Shown in pieces: positions 40,401 to 41,706 of a stretch of DNA of 64,000 nucleotides. How positions within the stretch are numbered: the stretch's first letter is position 1; each line of letters opens with the position of its first letter. The translations under genes were made by a program, and so were the position numbers. Source of the DNA: Yponomeuta sedellus (lineage: Eukaryota > Arthropoda > Insecta > Lepidoptera > Yponomeutidae); contig OW203725.1 of the NCBI GenBank assembly GCA_934045075.1, forward strand, positions 17,420,269 through 17,484,268, written 5' to 3'. The notes beneath the pieces are model-generated. The model was not told the DNA's origin. It saw nothing but the letters and a program-made list of their open reading frames with translations, and ran no database searches.

Positions 40401-41048
40401 TGAAACTATTATGTAACCTAAACGTAGTCGAGCGCCTTAAGTCCCGGGACTGCCTCGTGGGTCCAGCGGTATTATATGGGATTACCATGCCGGAGGTAGT
40501 GGGTTCGATCCCACTAGGGGGCGCCGTAAATTTACATACATGGCTTCATTCTGAGTGTATTTGCATGTTTGTGATGTACTTGTTTGGTTACCAAAGCGCA
40601 CGGTATCCTAGTTTGGGACCGGGACAAGTGATTGTGTTGTCTAGGAGCTGTTATTATTGTATATTGTTATCCTTTCGCGAGTTCTCTTACAAAGCTTTAA
40701 AAATGATATTGAAAAAAATTGTCCTTCTCAACAAGGCTTTGACATGTTTCTCGGTTTCATATTACCACTTGCAATTTAACAATAACTCGTTCACGAGTCA
40801 ACGCGTTACGTAACCTGACGCTTTCGCTGGCAGGGGAATCAGTGAAGTCGTTTTTCGTCACGATCCAATGATGATATTGACCTACAAGCCTTCCTTCCAG
40901 GACTGACATGGAGTGCAGCGTCGGCCGCGTCCCGGGCCCTTACCTCGACCTACCCGCCGAGCTGACAGTGTCGGCCGTCGCCGTACAGGCCCGCGCGGGG
41001 TCCAACCCGCCAGCTGACTCCGAACTGGCCGAGGAAGCCACCCCTTGA
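4773..41048 (+). CDS. RB1CC1: RB1CC1/FIP200 (insect Atg17) autophagy scaffold, 3' part of gene, 19 coding exons
   Basis: FIP200 is the cytosolic scaffold of the ULK1/Atg1 autophagy-initiation complex; its C-terminal Claw binds FIR motifs of cargo receptors. Identification rests on a colinear match to the vertebrate protein as I remember it: SVLP..SH..QL..L.NH..L.DI helices, a region ending PP.F.TQ.P, a FYIEESL acidic motif, a long coiled coil, and a Claw with MYFVHSD.LPALDL, KEYCYAKK and RFYRV. Nineteen exons join in phase into 1,169 codons ending at TGA 41046-41048. Coding segments: 4773-4987, 7440-7663, 8369-8551, 10830-11002, 12311-12497, 14809-14978, 17098-17211, 19258-19314, 19713-19959, 22304-22836, 24708-24942, 25771-25944, 27663-27778, 30056-30215, 31143-31280, 34027-34141, 36842-36922, 39250-39490, 40901-41048. 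The first segment starts on the third base of a codon, so upstream exons lie outside the window. Confidence 0.93.
5291..6524 (-). repeat. tandem array of four complete SINE (family A) units, period 308-309 bp
   Basis: The motif acctatttagaggc starts at 5291, 5599, 5907, 6216 and 6525, giving periods 308, 308, 309 and 309. Units are almost identical by eye; the only change I see is one extra T in ttaggttt(t)aacatcgg in units 3 and 4. Each unit is a whole minus-strand SINE, head to tail, including the tRNA-like box B (ggattcgaaccc on this strand). The short open frames inside (6016, 6325) are identical by-products and not genes. Confidence 0.95.
6525..6720. mobile_element. fold-back end of the SINE array
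   Basis: A fifth minus-strand unit breaks off in the anticodon-arm region (ggctatccgtatccgtggc, about 6590-6605), and the sequence returns on the plus strand (ccagaggttgcgggttcg, aaatttttagcctc, tttttagcacgggttagtgc). Arms are roughly 75-100 bp. Confidence 0.85.
6721..7439. other. RB1CC1 intron A-B remainder
   Basis: 6894-6990 is a minus-strand LINE scrap also present at 62580-62660 (cctcatagttgggcc.ttgc, cactccag.cagccaatc). 7078-7130 holds an ACACAC/CATA-rich tract. Nothing else recognised. Confidence 0.5.
7440..7663 (+). CDS. RB1CC1: RB1CC1 exon B (74 codons)
   Basis: Begins after cctctcttttag and completes the split codon GTT. The first half is polar and Gln/Ser/Glu-rich (QKQQGSAESK, QQPIEESDEG), probably a disordered linker. 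The second half is helical (DPTLLHWILAQGNK, LQDILDYCQKGLSL). The exon ends in phase 0 at a gtaagt donor. Confidence 0.85.
8141..8232. mobile_element. SINE A fold-back fragment
   Basis: A minus-strand tail (aatgcactaacccgtggtaaggac) joined to a plus-strand box B and tail (ggttcgagtcccggcatggg, tagcccctaaatag). Confidence 0.75.
8369..8551 (+). CDS. RB1CC1: RB1CC1 exon C (61 codons)
   Basis: Runs from a tccattag acceptor to a gtgggt donor, phase 0 on both sides. The peptide is a charged amphipathic helix: IDAEPLKEREAELCNIL, then LKQIKGIEDRLYGLDQLL and KKLERDQHDQATSLIQ. This suits the coiled-coil/helical segment before the conserved FIP200 middle domain. Confidence 0.86.
8552..9355. other. intron C-D left part, nothing recognised
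   Basis: AT-rich single-copy-looking intron. No coding, repeat or RNA signal was identified apart from poly-T tracts near 8880. Confidence 0.4.
9359..9502. mobile_element. fold-back MITE-like palindrome
   Basis: Left arm attagtgacataaacaatt..atgtatgtgtgaatg.tacacatacat is answered by a right arm ending aattgtttatttcactaat. Each arm also contains its own mini-palindrome ATGTATGTGT/ACACATACAT. Confidence 0.65.
9517..9962 (+). mobile_element. RTE LINE 3' end, decayed
   Basis: SYRADTWTITKALVHQFEVA, IRRRTKVIDIAQRISKLKCQ, then frameshifted GRRRLGKR-like and WDDDLRKT remnants, ending ggctatgcccagcagtggac and a (GAA)n tail. Several stops. Confidence 0.8.
10030..10150 (-). mobile_element. RTE LINE 3' scrap
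   Basis: Minus-strand ending with (TTGA)n at about 10040-10058 and cctctggacttaggcctcccc, the reverse of the RTE 3' motif. Confidence 0.6.
10205..10620 (-). mobile_element. composite of 5S-SINE tail and a second SINE-like repeat, minus strand
   Basis: 10215-10335 is the reverse of the ggacttggcccccgtggtgg / gtgccccagcagtgggga tail found after the 5S-derived SINEs. 10370-10470 is the reverse of the cctcagcgcttgaaattgcc repeat seen at 27880 and 20320. The rest to 10620 includes a small aatggtatac/gtataccaatgg repeat. Confidence 0.6.
10758..10803. repeat. (GT)n microsatellite
   Basis: Two runs of GT separated by gaggg, ending 27 bases before exon D. Confidence 0.9.
10830..11002 (+). CDS. RB1CC1: RB1CC1 exon D (57 codons), conserved helix
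   Basis: The best early family match: PSVLPTLVQSHRCQLEKL followed by LRNHQVLVDIRRRI and DELSHILKARLE. Vertebrate FIP200 has the same order (SVLP, SHANQL, QNHRKLLDI, ELANNL, RLKW). It starts at cgttggcag and ends with GA at a gtaagt donor, completed by the next exon to GAG. A GT-rich microsatellite lies directly upstream in the intron (10758-10803). Confidence 0.92.
11150..11575 (-). mobile_element. LINE scrap followed by 5'-truncated 5S-type SINE
   Basis: 11150-11225 (gttacccggtggggtaggcag, gccacttgccg) is the reverse of a LINE 3' end also at 32165. 11320-11570 on the minus strand reads aaggcacgtt, ccggctgtcat, ttaagccatgtcagaggcc, tgataacttctggcagtaagg, cggacttggcacccgtgg, matching the body of the 33631 element without its 5S-like head. 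Confidence 0.7.
11576..12310. other. intron D-E remainder
   Basis: AT-rich. One short inverted repeat pair is visible: tgccgagatgcgatgaaat (12104) against atttcatcgcatctcggaac (12184), arms about 18 bp, possibly a small MITE of about 100 bp. Nothing else. Confidence 0.5.
12311..12497 (+). CDS. RB1CC1: RB1CC1 exon E (62 codons)
   Basis: Acceptor gtccctag, donor gtcaga. The peptide (AVLTIENSMSVQDAHHML, FNRLARYFDIVGQLHRAP, AVFVRAVHEVARRRAF) aligns with the vertebrate segment ending in AVVEVVRRKMF. It is unusually GC-rich. Its last about 30 bp plus the donor are repeated four times in the following intron, and its second half occurs twice more as decayed copies. The first donor, 12498, is used here because only it joins the next exon in phase without a stop. 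Confidence 0.92.
12498..12945 (+). repeat. minisatellite made of exon E 3' end, splice donor and GT/GA microsatellite
   Basis: Exon-derived pieces end at 12590, 12693, 12780 and 12875, each followed by gtcagagagagaaag, then (TG)n and (GA)n. Spacing from the real donor is 93, 103, 87 and 95 bases. Two variants alternate: cttcctgtag (copies 1, 3) and cttcctgcag (copies 2, 4), which suggests a two-unit higher-order repeat of about 190 bp. Copy 1 lies in the exon's own frame (31 codons away) but its CAG is TAG. Confidence 0.92.
13012..13402 (+). mobile_element. Ty3/gypsy-type reverse transcriptase fragment
   Basis: YPLPTLTEIATKLHRARYF and SKLDARSCFWMIEIDKS at 13019-13120 match the gypsy RT palm. 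After an internal loss, FVDDVIVWGTSVAEHDARL and FNREKCQFFVEEVSHLGHTF follow (13210-13390); the F/YVDD catalytic box is present. No LTR or other domain was found, so this is a broken fragment caught between copies of exon E. Confidence 0.88.
13481..13599 (+). pseudogene. decayed duplicate of RB1CC1 exon E, second half
   Basis: From a tccctag junction it reads CLNWLARYFDIA, like FNRLARYFDIV of exon E, then is shifted by a 2-base loss. Nucleotide identity continues through gtgcacgaagtggcccgac to ctgcag|gtcagg, donor included. Confidence 0.88.
13851..13972 (+). pseudogene. second decayed duplicate of RB1CC1 exon E
   Basis: After tctctag the frame reads CLNWLAQYFDMVRQDYRAP, GFICAIYEPVRRL, in register with exon E, and ends at TAG without a good donor. 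More diverged than the 13481 copy. A third, very short start of the same unit (tccctagtgcttgaact) lies at 12931-12947. Confidence 0.82.
14037..14570 (+). mobile_element. lepidopteran interspersed repeat with (TCCG)n, unclassified
   Basis: Begins ggttccgtacctcaaaagg, holds gtccgtctgtccgtccgtcc, and ends cggaaccctcggtgcgcgag, actcgcacttggccggtttt. This block is very common in moths and butterflies. A Helitron-type origin is possible but I cannot show termini. Confidence 0.65.
14809..14978 (+). CDS. RB1CC1: RB1CC1 exon F (56 codons)
   Basis: Opens with WATNLATNLLTIHDEEVSRR and contains FNVLFHGHFLKSLFPGM and PPPFATQAPATFDAR. The vertebrate counterpart reads EWAGAL, then SKRESFGKLFRKSFL, then WPPSFCTQKPRKFD, in the same order and spacing. 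Phase 0 start at ttccgcag; two bases (AG) remain at a gtaaac donor. Confidence 0.93.
15051..15285 (+). mobile_element. tRNA-derived SINE A, 5'-truncated
   Basis: From gccagatgttgctgcctgta through a clean box A (tagctcagttggg) and box B (ggttcgagtcc) to ttagcctataaatagg and gtgcattaaaaag. The anticodon-like loop is acggtta, a variant different from acggata in other copies. Confidence 0.88.
15286..16050. repeat. unclassified repeat block with (G)AGCGAAGCGAGG units
   Basis: 15355-15480 repeats short gagcg.agcgaagg / ctccgag / ggagttaa words; 15508 (cttttcacaccctc) is the reverse of 16024 (gaggtgtgaaaaat), which may mark the two ends of one non-autonomous element. Confidence 0.45.
16183..16332 (+). 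mobile_element. RTE LINE 3' end
   Basis: acgatggtcggacgacatcg, ggaccgtgaggaatggcgc, tatgcccagcagtgggttg, then (TAGA)n. Plus-strand counterpart of 897-1020. Confidence 0.85.
16333..17097. other. intron F-G remainder, nothing recognised
   Basis: AT-rich with several poly-A runs; no gene or defined repeat. Confidence 0.4.
17098..17211 (+). CDS. RB1CC1: RB1CC1 exon G (37 codons)
   Basis: Follows a long pyrimidine tract (tattttttttcag). The peptide TPKITSEDVEFVSGAFPE with CDMEATVQFFRQR corresponds to the vertebrate segment with ISLKDLQFL and a following FEPLHQHV. AG is left at a gttcgt donor. The donor is non-consensus after GT, but phase and homology both require it. Confidence 0.88.
17517..17858 (-). 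pseudogene. DDE-type transposase, C-terminal fragment
   Basis: The minus strand reads LYAVEEFAAQYGVTILLLPP, YHCELNPIELVWAQVKGHVA, NNKSYKMNEVIKLFEDGL and RWADCIEHTKKVEDKM, ending TAA at 17519-17517. LPPYHCELNPIE.W is the last catalytic block of Tc1/IS630-like (DDE_3) transposases; the Glu is the third acidic residue. The upstream part was lost where a SINE (17859-18030) adjoins. Confidence 0.8.
17859..18030 (+). mobile_element. tRNA-derived SINE, family B
   Basis: Box B cgggttcgaatcccgg, then ggtcttggatgtttacatg, ttgtgat.tcgttgtttc, acacagggtatcctagtgtg, and a ttatgttatgtt tail. Related copies at 60119 and 40442. Confidence 0.8.
18050..18262 (-). mobile_element. SINE A, minus strand, truncated, with duplicated tail
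   Basis: The tail word aatgcactaacccgtgct occurs at 18070 and again at 18132; then caatttataggctaaa, cgggactcgaatccgcgac and a shortened head (cagcgccctaataggcgac). Confidence 0.8.
18263..19257. other. intron G-H remainder, nothing recognised
   Basis: No coding or repeat signal recognised. Confidence 0.4.
19258..19314 (+). CDS. RB1CC1: RB1CC1 micro-exon H (18 codons)
   Basis: A 57-base exon between cttacag and gtgagt. It encodes FSVADYQATDVDVQADLD and carries split codons on both sides (AG|G and AA|A). It is too short to show as an open frame, but it is the only segment that bridges the phases of the exons on each side. Confidence 0.75.
19380..19670. repeat. imperfect duplication in intron H-I
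   Basis: The words agattatattcgctc.ctagcatattctcaaaa and atgatattatcgcgtcatgatatt occur at 19413-19483 and again at 19562-19632, a duplicated segment with period about 149. Confidence 0.8.
19713..19959 (+). CDS. RB1CC1: RB1CC1 exon I (82 codons), disordered acidic linker
   Basis: Ser/Thr/Asp-rich and Pro-rich sequence (CVESETETGDFERLSRQ, RAPLPAIPEGPEGRDE) ending FVDSQFYIEESLPSS and WGRDAQ. The FYIEESL motif matches FVIEENL in the vertebrate linker. Acceptor attccag; donor gtctag in phase 0. If the donor were skipped, a TAG would follow at once. GC content is far above the flanking introns. Confidence 0.88.
20143..20380 (+). mobile_element. tRNA-like SINE, family D
   Basis: Box-A-like ttagcgcagcggtagtctgg, degraded box B (ggatttgaatttc), then gccaggtacatttgtg, aacatcgtgaagaaaccccag, cctcagcgcttgatatgtac. 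A related copy is at 34305. Confidence 0.65.
20381..20995. other. intron I-J part
   Basis: The segment gtctgtggtagagactttaaaagagaaactctttac (20382) is echoed at 20533-20570 (gtctgcggtaaaggg, ctttaccacagac), an imperfect inverted and direct repeat. Nothing else recognised. Confidence 0.45.
20996..21273. mobile_element. MITE, 278 bp, 20-bp TIRs
   Basis: Left TIR 20996-21015 (ATGCCGCGTCCACACGCTTG) and right TIR 21254-21273 are reverse complements with one mismatch. The interior is non-coding. Confidence 0.8.
21274..21786. other. intron I-J part, nothing firm
   Basis: cgctgattggcaaattctttcacc at 21692 matches the repeat unit at 25213. No other feature. Confidence 0.4.
21787..22014. mobile_element. 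SINE A fold-back copy
   Basis: A minus-strand SINE (ttagaggctaaaaattcc, ggattcgaacccgcgac, atgagctaatg, to tattacgtgcag) is followed at 21958 by a plus-strand tail (aataggtttttaaaattc, cacaggttagtgcatt). Confidence 0.85.
22304..22836 (+). CDS. RB1CC1: RB1CC1 exon J (177 codons), long coiled coil
   Basis: The longest exon here. It begins DNMDSHKINMAKLRDFLDQ, like the vertebrate DSHFSIQTIKEDL start of the coiled-coil half, then continues as uninterrupted heptad-like Glu/Lys/Leu helix (LRSDVDDQNKFINGK, EREKEDLKVQHQKETERL, EQKLEEAEAQRQKDLKEL) to ESLRSR. Acceptor gtctttttcag; donor gtaaga leaving AG. Confidence 0.93.
22919..22966. repeat. short hairpin, 20-bp arms
   Basis: attaaatatcttactcctgc / gcaggggtaagatatttaat with an 8-base loop and one G:T-type mismatch. 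Confidence 0.85.
22967..23868. other. intron J-K part
   Basis: AT-rich. 23774-23820 (gcatacctaacgtgacc, aaaacgggacag) is the reverse of 24570-24610, so a decayed element of about 840 bp appears to span 23774-24610 with SINEs inserted in it. Confidence 0.45.
23869..24236. mobile_element. SINE A inverted dimer, nearly complete arms
   Basis: Minus-strand copy 23869-24046 and plus-strand copy 24047-24236 meet at agcgacacgctgagaat. The arms include both tRNA-like heads, with clean box B on each (gggttcgaatccc on the plus arm). Tails face outward. Confidence 0.9.
24237..24640. other. GC-rich intron patch
   Basis: 24376-24470 is CpG-rich (gcggtgcggccggccggccg). 24485-24590 repeats acgggaca / gtcccgt words. 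No coding exon fits. Confidence 0.4.
24708..24942 (+). CDS. RB1CC1: RB1CC1 exon K (78 codons), coiled coil
   Basis: Begins FRLVALTNMDRSPSESSLEK and continues IERTDVIEITSHNAIVMQ, then KENAEVEKEEAVRAAREAC and RRRMDEEARKCEVDKQ. The frame is completed from AG of exon J through the ctcgtag acceptor. The donor is CAG|gtttgt, phase 0. Base composition is much more GC-rich than exon J, so alternative sub-exon boundaries cannot be excluded. Confidence 0.85.
25213..25364 (+). repeat. 75-bp tandem duplication
   Basis: cgctgattggcaaattctttcac..atggca at 25213 recurs at 25288; each unit ends tttatttatcg.cacgc. Confidence 0.8.
25375..25695 (+). mobile_element. LINE 3' end (GMLRWFGHVER type), decayed
   Basis: Translates in pieces as RIEKGMSRWFGHVERKKD, then a frameshifted GRPRRTY.., AKRKRN and VDEAKVICQYRSKW, followed by ctctggcataac. 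Plus-strand relative of 32165-32560. Confidence 0.75.
25771..25944 (+). CDS. RB1CC1: RB1CC1 exon L (58 codons), coiled coil
   Basis: QATVNDVTRRLLAEKDRQ then LDLLREREAALARECVKYR and ETIHQLADPETNDYDSLL, ending KAQ at gtaggc. Phase 0 on both sides. The acceptor is ambiguous by one or two codons (ctccag|CAG|GCG). Two decayed copies of its last about 50 bp plus donor occur downstream in the next intron. Confidence 0.87.
25945..27662 (+). other. intron L-M with two decayed copies of exon L end
   Basis: 27074-27135 reads gccgaccccgagaccaacga, ctacgacag, ctgctcaaggcgctggtaga, like exon L plus its donor (gcaggtaggc). 26756-26810 is a weaker copy (cgagaccaagga, agtctgctcaaggcg, ttggctttta). A 17-bp-arm hairpin is at 27384-27426. 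The rest is unremarkable. Confidence 0.75.
27366..27428. repeat. hairpin ctgaccttgaaaataac / gttattttcaaggtcag
   Basis: 17-bp perfect arms separated by 9 bases, preceded by atctcctaagtg. The same layout with lower arm identity is at 41226-41290. Confidence 0.85.
27663..27778 (+). CDS. RB1CC1: RB1CC1 exon M (38 codons), end of coiled coil
   Basis: LATLENEKALLHQQVTDL and KKELEKKEEADKNREDD, ending SEG plus AG at a gtaaat donor. Classic coiled coil turning acidic. The acceptor is tttatgcag. It is followed by a spacer before the Claw, as in the vertebrate protein. Confidence 0.9.
27790..28080 (+). repeat. family D SINE tail followed by (CT)n
   Basis: 27800-27945 has gttacagtagcaatgcc, tcacatacctcggcgcttg, aaattgccaatccgcggtgg, then a 120-bp CT-rich tract 27953-28072. 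Confidence 0.75.
28081..29000. other. intron M-N part
   Basis: (CA)n microsatellite 28541-28628; otherwise AT-rich with no recognised feature. Confidence 0.5.
29005..29297 (-). mobile_element. tRNA-derived SINE A, full length
   Basis: Complete minus-strand unit from tttaaaggctaaaaattcc through box B (ggattcgaatcc) and box A region to cattggaatgatatcgctg and tgtacccatatgg. Confidence 0.9.
29298..29461. mobile_element. SINE A fold-back copy
   Basis: A second minus-strand SINE starts at once (aacctatttagaggc, ggattcgaacccgcgac), stops in the head (actgaacatatgggcg) and is followed by a plus-strand tail (tttttaaaattttctttagc, gggttagtgcattaaa). Confidence 0.88.
29480..29775. mobile_element. family D (minus) and 5S-SINE tail (plus) fragments
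   Basis: 29545-29650 is the reverse of the family D 3' half; 29655-29760 is ggacttggcccccgtggtgg, ccttcctgcaggaagagacc, ccccaacagcgggga. Confidence 0.6.
30056..30215 (+). CDS. RB1CC1: RB1CC1 exon N (53 codons), linker and first Claw strand
   Basis: The correct frame differs from the longest open frame here: AG of exon M plus G from ggcttccag gives Arg, then SSSPRREEGRRGRSR, CHTPCGLSAGTLSLSS and LPGHTVLVLWDKAHQNYTVMQ. The last part matches the first Claw strands (vertebrate DLVLIILDERHDNYVLFTV). Donor gtacgg, phase 0. Upstream in-frame TAA confirms that the exon starts at this acceptor. Confidence 0.9.
30216..30712. other. intron N-O part, nothing recognised
   Basis: ggtgcaaaactttttacacc (30306) and ggtgtaaaagctttgcaccg (30625) are mutual inverted repeats, so 30295-30650 may be a MITE; the TIRs include gtaacggtgcaaa. 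Confidence 0.5.
30713..30873 (-). mobile_element. SINE A, 5'-truncated
   Basis: gctatttagaggctaaaaa, degraded box B (gggaatcgaagcc), agctaatgggc, to caatattctctgtattat. Confidence 0.85.
31143..31280 (+). CDS. RB1CC1: RB1CC1 exon O (46 codons), Claw domain core
   Basis: EAAIMYFVHSDCLPALDL then NESDRRLYAIATVESKEYCY ending AKK at gtaatg. This is the clearest family match in the gene (vertebrate LYFLHSESLPALDL and EKEYCQAKK). The AKK lysines are part of the basic pocket that binds phosphorylated FIR motifs in autophagy receptors, so receptor binding is probably retained. Confidence 0.96.
31307..31735. mobile_element. SINE A split by an insertion
   Basis: A minus-strand tail 31307-31387 ends at cacccatgccac; a plus-strand SINE head and tail lie at 31640-31735 (gttgggagagtgctggcacg, gggttcgagtcc, tttttagcctctaaatagg). 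Between them, 31388-31630 is flanked by an inverted word pair (gagtgcttagtgcgagttt / aaactcgcactaagcactc): an insertion with about 19-bp TIRs. Confidence 0.75.
31911..32167. repeat. (TACA)n microsatellite, about 235 bp pure
   Basis: Uninterrupted tetranucleotide from about 31911 to 32145, then acccttac and six more units. The long IHTYIHTY/MYVCMYVC frames on all strands are artefacts of it. Confidence 0.98.
32165..32560 (-). mobile_element. LINE reverse transcriptase C-terminus (GMLRWFGHVER type)
   Basis: Minus strand: KTRIEKGMLRWFGHVERMKE, LTKQIYIANVSGRAGKGRP, RRTYIDQIGDLLAKRK, RACMQRLMNVDEAKVIC. The reading frame is open for over 100 codons. Other copies: 25375, 36178, 63293. Confidence 0.88.
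32575..32612 (-). other. hammerhead-like CTGAGGA / hairpin / GAAAC motif
   Basis: On the minus strand CTGAGGA (32611-32605) is followed by T, stem GCCTC, loop gtgtta, stem GAGGC, then GAAACGCG. This has the order of a hammerhead ribozyme core, but one bulged base lies between core and stem II and I did not establish stems I and III. Confidence 0.4.
32875..33470. mobile_element. nested MITE-like inverted repeats
   Basis: gtgcggaaaggctgtcattgcaa (32879) versus ttgcaatgacggttccgcac (32968), and tttttaatacagttgc (33003) versus gcaactgtattaaaaa (33449). Interior is non-coding with gcacgagtg words. Confidence 0.65.
33631..33995 (+). mobile_element. 5S rRNA-derived SINE (family C)
   Basis: 33670-33740 (gttaagcaacagcaggcgcg, gtcaggtactggatgggtaa, ccatcccgtgactgccg) matches the internal promoter region of 5S rRNA (TTAAGCA.CGTCGGGCGCGG, TAGTACTT.GATGGG.GACC). 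It is followed by a body (ttttccgagcgcttttgtgc, aaggcacgctaagccgttgg) and a tail (ggacttggcccccgtgatgg, ctccagcagttgg) shared with LINE-like repeats. It ends about 30 bp before exon P. Confidence 0.85.
34027..34141 (+). CDS. RB1CC1: RB1CC1 exon P (38 codons), Claw C-terminus
   Basis: SGNRYHMPRGSRFYRVRV completes the Claw (vertebrate QNRFKVPLGTKFYRVKAV), including the basic-pocket Arg. The rest (RPSRMLAAPPPCCDHKHKSQ) already lies beyond the point where the vertebrate protein stops. Acceptor cgcccacag; donor gtgagt with one base left over. Confidence 0.95.
34305..34560 (+). mobile_element. tRNA-like SINE, family D, near full length
   Basis: agaggtagcggagcggtgga (box A), cgatcgtgggtttgaatccc (box B), gttacagtagcaatagc, aacatcgtgatgaaacctgag, ctccgcagtaggcacgcgcg, tgtgtccagcagtgggga. 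Confidence 0.75.
34645..34695. repeat. short hairpin ttatatgtgatggttga / tcaaccattacatataa
   Basis: Arms of about 17 bp with one mismatch and a loop of a few bases. AT-rich surroundings to 35070 have no recognised gene. Confidence 0.8.
35070..36841. other. intron P-Q remainder
   Basis: 35180-35260 (gataagaccgccaattgta) resembles a LINE 3' end, also seen at 53605. 35520-35640 (tatccgacaccaacaagatgg) is probably repeat-derived. 36178-36275 is a minus-strand scrap of the 32165 LINE. No coding signal. Confidence 0.45.
36842..36922 (+). CDS. RB1CC1: RB1CC1 exon Q (26 codons), post-Claw extension
   Basis: Between gttgcag and gtccag. It encodes GMKVGVLPPLCDPRPVKKW and LTYMHAP, flanked by split Asp codons on both sides. 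The phases match exon P and exon R exactly, which is the main support. The peptide has no counterpart that I recall in vertebrate FIP200. Confidence 0.75.
37300..37535 (+). mobile_element. two RTE LINE 3' ends in tandem
   Basis: 37310-37395 ends cctacgtccagcagttgtacg with (TTGA)n. 37405-37530 has gatggcccgacgacatagttg, gcacgggaccgtgggagatgg, tacccaacagtgggc. Confidence 0.75.
37821..37994 (-). repeat. 87-bp in-frame tandem duplication
   Basis: gagggaggccacaaagtttg begins at 37821 and 37908; the two units are identical as far as I can see. On the minus strand the frame stays open for 85 codons and repeats FNGANIERVSYQIQNNQPV. I do not recognise the peptide. Confidence 0.85.
38010..39090. other. 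intron Q-R part, nothing recognised
   Basis: AT-rich. tatggtattccct is repeated at 38815 and 38830. A family D scrap is at 39095-39215. Confidence 0.4.
39250..39490 (+). CDS. RB1CC1: RB1CC1 exon R (79 codons), Ser/Thr/Glu-rich tail
   Basis: TQKSVDTSQSTSSATDEASK, then GEVVTATLINLESPVSTSE, then DEQLDSIETSEWGSGRMM. Low-complexity, acidic and Ser/Thr-rich, hence probably disordered and a phosphorylation substrate. Acceptor cccaacag; donor gtgagt leaving AT, completed by G of the last exon to ATG. Confidence 0.83.
39540..40260. repeat. inverted segments around a (CA)n tract in the last intron
   Basis: Words of 39590-39640 (ccaatgagacgagataaagaatgtaaacaaa) return as reverse complement at 40121-40152 (tttgtttacattctttatctcgtctcattgg), so 39590-40152 is an inverted-repeat element with arms over 30 bp. 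(CA)n follows at 40172-40240. Confidence 0.85.
40442..40660 (+). mobile_element. tRNA-derived SINE, family B-like
   Basis: Box A region ctcgtgggtccagcggtatta, box B gggttcgatcccac, then atttgcatgtttgtgatgta, gcacggtatcctagtttggg. Confidence 0.78.
40901..41048 (+). CDS. RB1CC1: RB1CC1 exon S, terminal coding exon with stop
   Basis: Acceptor ccttccttccag. The frame reads TDMECSVGRVPGPYLDLP, AELTVSAVAVQARAGSN, SELAEEATP and ends at TGA 41046-41048. High GC content and exact phase with exon R support it. This places about 150 residues after the Claw domain. Confidence 0.82.
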
Positions 41049-41700
41049 CGGCCGCTCATCCTCTTCGCGCCGCGCGACATCTAGTGGCGGCCCCGCGGAC
41101 TTCGGCCTCGCCTGAGCGCCCTCTGAGGTACCGCGGTGCCGGCGCTTGTGTCGCGCGGCGGATCGTGGAACTAACGCCGAACGCATATTTGTCCGCATCG
41201 TTCGCGCCGCACTCTACTTCTATATCTCCTAAAGTTCTAACCTTGAAAACAACAATCGAAAATCATTGTTATTTTGAAGGTCTGGACTTACCAGGTTATG
41301 CCCATAAACACAGCCCACTGTTGGGCATAGACCTCCCTTCGTTCACGCCAACTCATCCGGTCCTGTTGCAGGAGAGACTAGTACAGTACAGTCTCGTCCA
41401 ATGTTTGACAGCCACTTTCACAATGACGTCGGCCCAGTGTTGTACGGCCCACCCACTGCCAAACGTGGACCAAAAGTGGGCCAATCGTCGACCCGTTCTT
41501 GGCCACCATTCAATGGCTACCTCAGTCCACCGACCGTCTGCCTGACTATCGAAATAACGCTGCTTACGAGCCGTATTTCAGACTTGAGTGTAACCTTATC
41601 AGAACGCGCACTGTACATACGCGCAGCATTTCATTAAATGCATTAGGTATCAGCGTATTAAGGGACACGTGATGTCGGCGCGTGCTATGCTAAAGGTTTA

Positions 41701-41706
41701 AATAAA
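41701..41706 (+). promoter_or_regulatory. proximal poly(A) signal AATAAA, likely RB1CC1
   Basis: The first clear canonical signal downstream of the RB1CC1 stop. It gives a 3' UTR of about 670 bases that contains an RTE LINE scrap and a small hairpin. Confidence 0.45.

Noticed and set aside
41045..41545. 166-codon plus-strand open frame after RB1CC1
   Set aside because: Overlaps the terminal exon in another frame and runs through an RTE scrap; the in-phase exon S with its stop explains the coding signal.
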